A DNA stretch of 10,374 nt, taken from an uncultured Selenomonas sp. (GTDB lineage Bacteria > Bacillota > Negativicutes > Selenomonadales > Selenomonadaceae). The notes under the pieces are model-generated. The model ran no database searches, was not told the DNA's origin, and saw only the letters and a list, made by a program, of their open reading frames with translations. Both the position numbers and the translations under genes were made by a program. Positions within the stretch are counted from its first letter, which is position 1, and each line of letters starts with the position of its first letter. The stretch covers positions 1 to 10,374 of the forward strand of contig CALYVJ010000038.1 of the NCBI GenBank assembly GCA_945494195.1, given 5' to 3'. Positions 7,037-10,374 of this stretch are shown in pieces.

Positions 7037-7321
7037 ATGACAGGTGAATATGATGCCGATTTGCTTTGGCGTCATAATACGATAGAAGAAAAAATGAATA
7101 TAGCCAGCCAGCTTCTCCAAGTGGAGCTGGCTGTAATCGAGCCCCTGGGGGATGTCCGTTATAAGACGGATGCCCTGTCAGAATCGGTGCTGTCTTTGTT
7201 GCGCAACCGCTTGAAAAAGATTCAGGAGATTCTGGGGGTAGAGCTGGGACGGACTAGTGACCGCGTACGTTTTTACGTGGCCTGCCAGGCAATCCGCATC
7301 ATCAAGCGGCAAAAGTTCTAG
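7037..7321 (+). CDS. Small helical hypothetical protein, 94 residues
   Basis: An ATG at 7037, preceded by AGGGG (7022-7026) and a purine-rich GAAGAAG, starts MTGEYDADLLW and continues 94 codons to a TAG at 7319-7321. The sequence looks largely helical and amphipathic (NTIEEKMNIASQLLQVELAV, LSLLRNRLKKIQEIL), ending in a basic tail (AIRIIKRQKF). No family is recognised. It is in the same frame as the ferredoxin remnant, so it could instead be that protein's C-terminal extension. The separate ribosome binding site favours an independent or formerly independent gene. Confidence 0.4.
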   Translation: MTGEYDADLLWRHNTIEEKMNIASQLLQVELAVIEPLGDVRYKTDALSESVLSLLRNRLKKIQEILGVELGRTSDRVRFYVACQAIRIIKRQKF

Positions 7322-7378
7322 TACAATAAATAGTAAAATCGAGACGGTCGGAAAATTTTTAGAAAAGGTGTGAAACCA

Positions 7379-7524
7379 ATGGTTTTTGAAAGAACACATT
7401 CTCGCCTGGCTTTATGACTATCTTCGCGATGTGCGCCGCTACAGTGTATCGGCTTTTTGCAAAGATGTTGCCGCGGCGATGAACACCTTCCTGCTGTCGG
7501 AGCAGGCTGTCTGCTCCTTGCGTC
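7379..7524 (+). pseudogene. Short ORF fragment, probably frameshifted in a T run
   Basis: AAAAGGTG (7363-7370) precedes ATG 7379, but that frame stops after 12 codons. If the five T at 7383-7387 were four, the start would read MVLKEHILAWLYDYLRDV and stay open through RRYSVSAFCKDVAAAMNTFLLSEQ and beyond. The in-frame alternative is a TTG at 7386, poorly spaced from the ribosome binding site. The frame then runs antisense into the 3' end of the amidase gene, where it no longer looks like protein, so the gene is also truncated near 7524. The family is unknown; helical character is the only visible feature. Confidence 0.35.
7499..7517. repeat. Short hairpin past the amidase stop
   Basis: GGAGCAG (7499-7505) and CTGCTCC (7511-7517) pair perfectly around a 5-base loop, just beyond the 3' end of the leftward amidase gene. 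Neither strand has a following T run, so it is at best a weak or factor-assisted 3' structure. Confidence 0.35.
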
Positions 7525-8322
7525 TTATTTTTTCGGCTGGGAAAGATATAGTGTTTCGCGTCGGTCGGCGAGAACATCCATGGTTTCTTTTATCTGGGTG
7601 CGGATGGCTGGTCGCAGATTCCCCTGCAGGATACATTCCTCCTCGCCGGCTTCGGTGAGGATTTCCCCCCAGGGGTCAATGATGGCCGAGTGTCCGGCTA
7701 GCGGGGTGTCATGAGGGCCTAGCCCCGCTTCGTTGCAGGCCGCGATAAAAATCTGGTTTTCAATGGCCCGGGCGCGGATAAGCGTCTGCCAGTGGAACAG
7801 CCGGGTCTGTGGCCAGGCGGCGGGCAGGAAGAGAATACTGATGCCGGCTAAGGTCAGCTGGCGGGTGAATTCGGGGAAACGGATATCATAGCAGACGGCA
7901 ATGCCGCATTTTACCCCATCGAGGGTAACCGTCACGAGACTGTTTCCCGGTTCGAAATCTTCGGCTTCGCCACTGGGGGTGAAGAGGTGGGCTTTATGGT
8001 AGGTCGCGGCTAGCTGGCCATTGCGGTCAAAGACATAGCAGGTATTGAAGACCTGTTTGCCGATGGCGTTGGCTACGGTACCCCCGACGATATTGACCTG
8101 ATAATGATTGGAAAGCTTGGCTAGGGTGTCGCGCATCTGTCTGCCGTCGGGATCGGCGTAGTCTCGGATTGGCTGCGGATAAAAGCCTACCGGCCAGAGC
8201 TCCGGCAGCAGCAGGACATCCGGGCGGCTCTCCATGGCGGCTTCTGCCATGCGATAGAGGTTTGCGATATTCTTTTGGGGCTCGCCGAATGCGACTGCCA
8301 TCTGCAGGATGGCAACTTTCAT
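7525..8322 (-). CDS. Nitrilase-superfamily carbon-nitrogen hydrolase (omega-amidase-like)
   Basis: The 265 residues form one complete nitrilase fold. The Glu-Lys-Cys triad is visible: Glu41 in LLLPELW, Lys110 in YHKAHLF, and nucleophile Cys144 in CGIAVCYDIRFPE. Glu119 fits the additional conserved acid. Size and motifs are closest to the YafV/Nit2 omega-amidase group, which hydrolyses alpha-keto acid amides such as 2-oxoglutaramate, but the substrate cannot be fixed from sequence. A small deaminating amidase of another subgroup remains possible. It is cytosolic with no signal peptide. The start at 8322 has GAGGTGA (complement of 8329-8335) six bases upstream. It diverges from the DUF951 gene with only 31 bases between start codons. 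Confidence 0.9.
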   Translation of the reverse strand: MKVAILQMAVAFGEPQKNIANLYRMAEAAMESRPDVLLLPELWPVGFYPQPIRDYADPDGRQMRDTLAKLSNHYQVNIVGGTVANAIGKQVFNTCYVFDRNGQLAATYHKAHLFTPSGEAEDFEPGNSLVTVTLDGVKCGIAVCYDIRFPEFTRQLTLAGISILFLPAAWPQTRLFHWQTLIRARAIENQIFIAACNEAGLGPHDTPLAGHSAIIDPWGEILTEAGEEECILQGNLRPAIRTQIKETMDVLADRRETLYLSQPKK

Positions 8323-8331
8323 AGTAAATCA

Positions 8332-8341
8332 CCTCATGAGG
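8332..8341. promoter_or_regulatory. Palindromic shared ribosome-binding region of two divergent genes
   Basis: CCTCATGAGG at 8332-8341 is a perfect 10-base palindrome. Its complement provides the GAGG core for the leftward amidase and its top strand the GAGGGGAG for the rightward DUF951 gene. With 31 bases between starts there is no room for both promoters, so these must lie inside the opposing gene. Confidence 0.6.
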
Positions 8342-8353
8342 GGAGAAGATAAA

Positions 8354-8557
8354 ATGGAAAAACAACAGTACAGCCTGGGCGATATCGTTCGCATGAAGAA
8401 GCCGCATCCCTGCGGCAGCAGTGAATGGGAAATCCTGCGGGTCGGCATGGACTTCCGTCTGAAATGCCAAGGGTGCGGTCACTTGGTGATGCTTCCCCGG
8501 CCGAAGTTCGAAAAAATGGTGCGTGCCATTGTAAAACACGCCGATTCGGAAAACTAA
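8354..8557 (+). CDS. DUF951 family protein (YyzM-like)
   Basis: A 67-residue basic cytosolic protein with the DUF951 signature: YSLGDIVRMKKPHPCGSSEWEIL, then RVGMDFRLKCQGCGHLVMLPRPKFEK. Cys in HPCG and the CxxC of LKCQGCGH could bind zinc, though the role is not known. The open frame extends back to 8309, but that part is antisense to the first codons of the amidase. The start at 8354 is chosen because AGGGGAG (about 8339-8345) is well placed before it and MEKQQYSLGD matches family N-termini. In several Firmicutes DUF951 sits beside ychF; here ychF lies 4.5 kb upstream with accessory DNA between. Confidence 0.9.
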   Translation: MEKQQYSLGDIVRMKKPHPCGSSEWEILRVGMDFRLKCQGCGHLVMLPRPKFEKMVRAIVKHADSEN

Positions 8558-8611
8558 AAATAATTATATCATATCCTGGCGGTCGTGAAAGAGCCGTCCG
8601 GTGGATAAATA

Positions 8612-8652
8612 AATGCCTATTGGTTTCTTAGGGGAACCAGTAGGCATTTTTT
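8612..8652 (+). terminator. Terminator after the DUF951 gene
   Basis: AATGCCTATTGGTTTC (8612-8627) pairs with GGAACCAGTAGGCATT (8633-8648) with two G-U pairs and a 5-base loop, followed by six T (8647-8652). It is a textbook intrinsic terminator separating the DUF951 transcript from the porin promoter. Confidence 0.9.
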
Positions 8653-8682
8653 ACAATGTTATTGATGAAACAGGATTATTAC

Positions 8683-8711
8683 TTGTAAATTTGTAATGGT
8701 TATGCTATTAT
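8683..8711 (+). promoter_or_regulatory. Strong promoter of the SLH porin gene
   Basis: TTGTAA (8683-8688) and TATTAT (8706-8711) are 17 bases apart, and TGC directly before the -10 makes it an extended -10 as well. Transcription would start near 8718, giving a leader of about 114 bases that holds a small possible stem (CTGGAG/CTCCGG, about 8741-8765). A strong promoter fits an abundant outer-membrane protein. Confidence 0.75.
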
Positions 8712-8831
8712 AGGATACATGTTCACGATTAAAGGACATTTCTGGAGGAAACAGGGAAACTCCGGTGCAATATATCCATTAAGAGCGAACAAGCACATTT
8801 ATATTCTATTTTTAGGGGAGGAGTTTCCATT

Positions 8832-10127
8832 ATGAAAAAGACTCTTGTATCCGCACTGACGACGGCCCTCGTGGTTGGCGCAGCCAGTACGACTTTTGCC
8901 GCAGCAAATCCGTTTTCCGATGTACCGGCTGACCACTGGGCTTATGATGCAGTAGCACAGCTGGCTCAGGATGGCGTTATCACGGGCTATGGTGATGGCA
9001 CCTATAAAGGCCAGAAACAGATCACCCGTTATGAGATGGCTGTAATGGTTGCCCGCGCTATGGCTAAGAGCCAGAACGTAACGGTTTCCGGCAACGACAA
9101 AGCCCTCTTGGACAAGCTGGCTGCTGAGTTCGGCGATGAGCTGAGCAACCTGGGTGTCCGCGTAAGCAATCTTGAGAAGAATGCCGACAAGGTAAAATGG
9201 ACGGGCGAGGCTCGTTACCGTTACTGGAGCTATCGCGATGAAGGTGCTGCTGGCAAAAAGAAGAACATCGACCATGTTTCCTTCCGTCTCTTCCCGACGG
9301 CTGAAATCAACGATAACTGGTCCGTCAAAGCTCGTCTGACCAGCAACTTCCAAATGGATCAGGATGATTCGGACAATACGAAACTGTCCTACATCTTTGC
9401 GGAAGGCAACTACGGTAAATTTAACGTCAAAGCAGGTAAGATGCCGTTCTACTCCACCAACGATGATGGCCTCGTCATGGATGATTTCTTCTCCGGTGTA
9501 CAGGCTACTGTTGGCAACAAGGTAAAACTCACGGCTGAAGCTGGCCGTTGGAACATCAATGAGGATGCCAATGGCAAAGTGACGGCTGGTGCGAAAAATG
9601 ATGCCGCCAGTTATCAGGGCGTTCAGCTGAATGCGGAGCAGGGCAAACTGGCTGGCGGCCTGGGCTATCGTCATTTTAGCAGCGAAGTCTTCAAGACGGC
9701 TTCGGGCTACAAAGCTGACAAAGACGATGCGGACATCCTGTCTGTTGGCGGCCGTTACACCTTCGATAAGAACTGGGCCGTAGCTGGTGCTTATGCCGAG
9801 AACACGGATGCCAAAGATTACAAGAAATCCGGCACGGCTGAAATCGACTACAAGGGTGCTAACAAAGCCAACAAAGGTTCCTTCGGTGCTTTGGTAGCTT
9901 ACCGTCATCTGGGCAGCAACGCTTCACTGATGCCGACCTTTGACACGGCACATGCTAACGTTGGCACGGGTCATGATACGCTTAACGAAAAAGGCTGGGA
10001 TTTCTCCGCAAGCTATGTTCCGATGCAGAATACGCTGACGACGCTTGGCTATTTCCATGGCAAGCAGTTTGCTAACCAGGACAAAACGGCAGAGACGCTC
10101 TACGCTCGCGTAAGCTTCTTCTTCTGA
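8832..10127 (+). CDS. SLH-domain outer-membrane porin (OmpM/Mep45 type)
   Basis: This is the major outer-membrane protein type of Negativicutes: it forms a beta-barrel pore and tethers the outer membrane to peptidoglycan. Residues 1-23 are a signal peptide (MKK, hydrophobic core, cleavage likely after TFA). One SLH domain spans about 28-84 (FSDVPADHWAYDAV, GVITGYGDGTY, ITRYEMAVMVARAM), a short coiled coil about 91-117 (DKALLDKLAAEFGDELSNL). From KVKWTGEARYRYW onward, alternating beta-strands run to a C-terminal YARVSFFF with terminal Phe, as expected for barrel insertion. In Selenomonas the SLH domain binds cadaverine-modified peptidoglycan. Length of 431 matches the 45-kDa class. AGGAG at 8819-8823 sets the start. 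It is monocistronic, with its own promoter and terminator. Closely related paralogues exist, so the exact orthologue is not certain. Confidence 0.95.
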   Translation: MKKTLVSALTTALVVGAASTTFAAANPFSDVPADHWAYDAVAQLAQDGVITGYGDGTYKGQKQITRYEMAVMVARAMAKSQNVTVSGNDKALLDKLAAEFGDELSNLGVRVSNLEKNADKVKWTGEARYRYWSYRDEGAAGKKKNIDHVSFRLFPTAEINDNWSVKARLTSNFQMDQDDSDNTKLSYIFAEGNYGKFNVKAGKMPFYSTNDDGLVMDDFFSGVQATVGNKVKLTAEAGRWNINEDANGKVTAGAKNDAASYQGVQLNAEQGKLAGGLGYRHFSSEVFKTASGYKADKDDADILSVGGRYTFDKNWAVAGAYAENTDAKDYKKSGTAEIDYKGANKANKGSFGALVAYRHLGSNASLMPTFDTAHANVGTGHDTLNEKGWDFSASYVPMQNTLTTLGYFHGKQFANQDKTAETLYARVSFFF

Positions 10128-10144
10128 TAATCCCTTGCTGGATT

Positions 10145-10181
10145 AGAAGGCCTTCCCTTATGGGGAAGGCCTTCTTTGTTT
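10145..10181 (+). terminator. Terminator of the SLH porin gene
   Basis: AGAAGGCCTTCCC (10145-10157) and GGGAAGGCCTTCT (10163-10175) are perfectly complementary 13-base arms around a 5-base loop, followed by TTTGTTT. It is a strong intrinsic terminator 17 bases after the porin stop (TGATAA, a double stop). Confidence 0.92.
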
Positions 10182-10206
10182 AATCGAAATATAATCCTAA
10201 GATATT

Positions 10207-10302
10207 ATGGAAGGAAACATAATTATTATCCGGAAAGGGGAAACGGTTGCGGAGCAGTCGGAATGGGCTTTCAGGTTATTTTTAGATGTTAAACCGGTCT
10301 GA
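10207..10302 (+). CDS. Possible 31-residue small ORF
   Basis: ATG 10207 opens MEGNIIIIRKGETVAEQSEWAFRLFLDVKPV and stops at TGA 10300-10302, inside the left arm of the hairpin at 10294-10322. TATAAT at 10190-10195 could be a -10 but has no matching -35, and only TAAG precedes the start, so translation is doubtful. The composition looks protein-like, but a frame of this length can occur by chance. No family is recognised. Confidence 0.2.
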   Translation: MEGNIIIIRKGETVAEQSEWAFRLFLDVKPV

Positions 10303-10321
10303 GAGATGAGTTATCAGACCG
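10295..10321. repeat. Hairpin upstream of the outgoing promoter
   Basis: CGGTCTGA (10295-10302) pairs perfectly with TCAGACCG (10314-10321) around an 11-base loop, and flanking AAC/GTT extend the stem with one bulged C. No T run follows on the plus strand and only GGTTT on the minus strand, so it may be a weak terminator or an operator-like palindrome ahead of the promoter that begins 11 bases later. Confidence 0.5.
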
Positions 10322-10332
10322 TTAAAAAATGT

Positions 10333-10361
10333 TTGCAATCCGTAGCGTTGCGTGCTAATAT
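10333..10361 (+). promoter_or_regulatory. Strong outgoing promoter for a gene beyond the window
   Basis: TTGCAA (10333-10338) and TAATAT (10356-10361) are 17 bases apart with TGC immediately before the -10. This is nearly the layout of the porin promoter (TTGTAA, 17 bases, TGC plus TATTAT). The transcript would start near 10368 and serve a gene outside the window. Confidence 0.6.
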
Positions 10362-10374
10362 GAAGTCAATCGGG

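Noticed and set aside
8309..8353. Upstream start for the DUF951 protein (82 residues)
   Set aside because: The extra residues are antisense to the amidase start and lack family similarity; ATG 8354 has the proper ribosome binding site.
8576..8600. GGCGG/CCGTC stem before the DUF951 terminator
   Set aside because: Only five pairs including a G-U and no T run; too weak beside the clear terminator that follows.
8738..8790. Cobalamin-riboswitch-like stretch (AGGGAAACTCCGGTGCAA) in the porin leader
   Set aside because: It resembles part of the GGGAA...CCGGTGCAA core, but the following conserved CGCCACTG-type segment and B12 box are missing in the remaining leader, so it is probably coincidence.
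8799..9908. Long minus-strand frame opposite the porin gene
   Set aside because: It is antisense to a complete SLH porin with signal peptide and barrel; no ribosome binding site or motif supports it.

Overview
The window looks like chromosome of a Negativicute (Selenomonas or a close relative). The strongest clue is the last gene: a signal peptide, one SLH domain, a short coiled coil and a beta-barrel ending in Phe. This is the OmpM/Mep45 type of outer-membrane protein typical of diderm Firmicutes. Good Shine-Dalgarno sites (AGGAGG, AAGGAG) and the order rpiB-glyA-upp also fit a Firmicutes relative. This assignment is inference from gene content only.

Layout. (1) 1-29: the first codons of a leftward gene that leaves the window. 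(2) 30-327: AT-rich divergent promoter region. (3) 328-3884: a rightward housekeeping run, rpiB, glyA, upp and ychF, closed by a hairpin terminator at about 3900-3940. Ribose-5-phosphate (RpiB) feeds PRPP, Upp uses PRPP to salvage uracil, and GlyA supplies one-carbon units, so the first three genes converge on nucleotide synthesis. YchF is a translation-associated P-loop ATPase. (4) 3941-7524: an accessory and decaying segment. It holds two back-to-back hairpins with a shared core (4020-4099), an AT-rich class II Fic AMPylase-type protein with a C-terminal helix-turn-helix (4137-5366), and a truncated IS1182-type transposase in a 723-bp inverted-repeat-bounded remnant (5387-6109). It continues with fragments of a molybdopterin oxidoreductase (minus strand) head-to-head with a DmsB-like ferredoxin remnant (plus strand), a small hypothetical ORF, and a probably frameshifted fragment. 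(5) 7525-8557: a leftward nitrilase-family amidase and a rightward DUF951 zinc-ribbon-like protein, starting back-to-back with 31 bases between them. (6) 8612-10181: terminator, a strong promoter, the SLH porin and its terminator. (7) 10182-10374: a possible tiny ORF, a hairpin, and an outgoing promoter closely resembling the porin promoter, suggesting another gene (perhaps a porin paralogue) just outside.

The most interesting parts are the Fic gene with its unusual double palindrome, and the scrambled oxidoreductase remains between conserved core genes. I saw no convincing wholly new system. The Fic gene plus palindromes is the best candidate for an undescribed regulatory arrangement.
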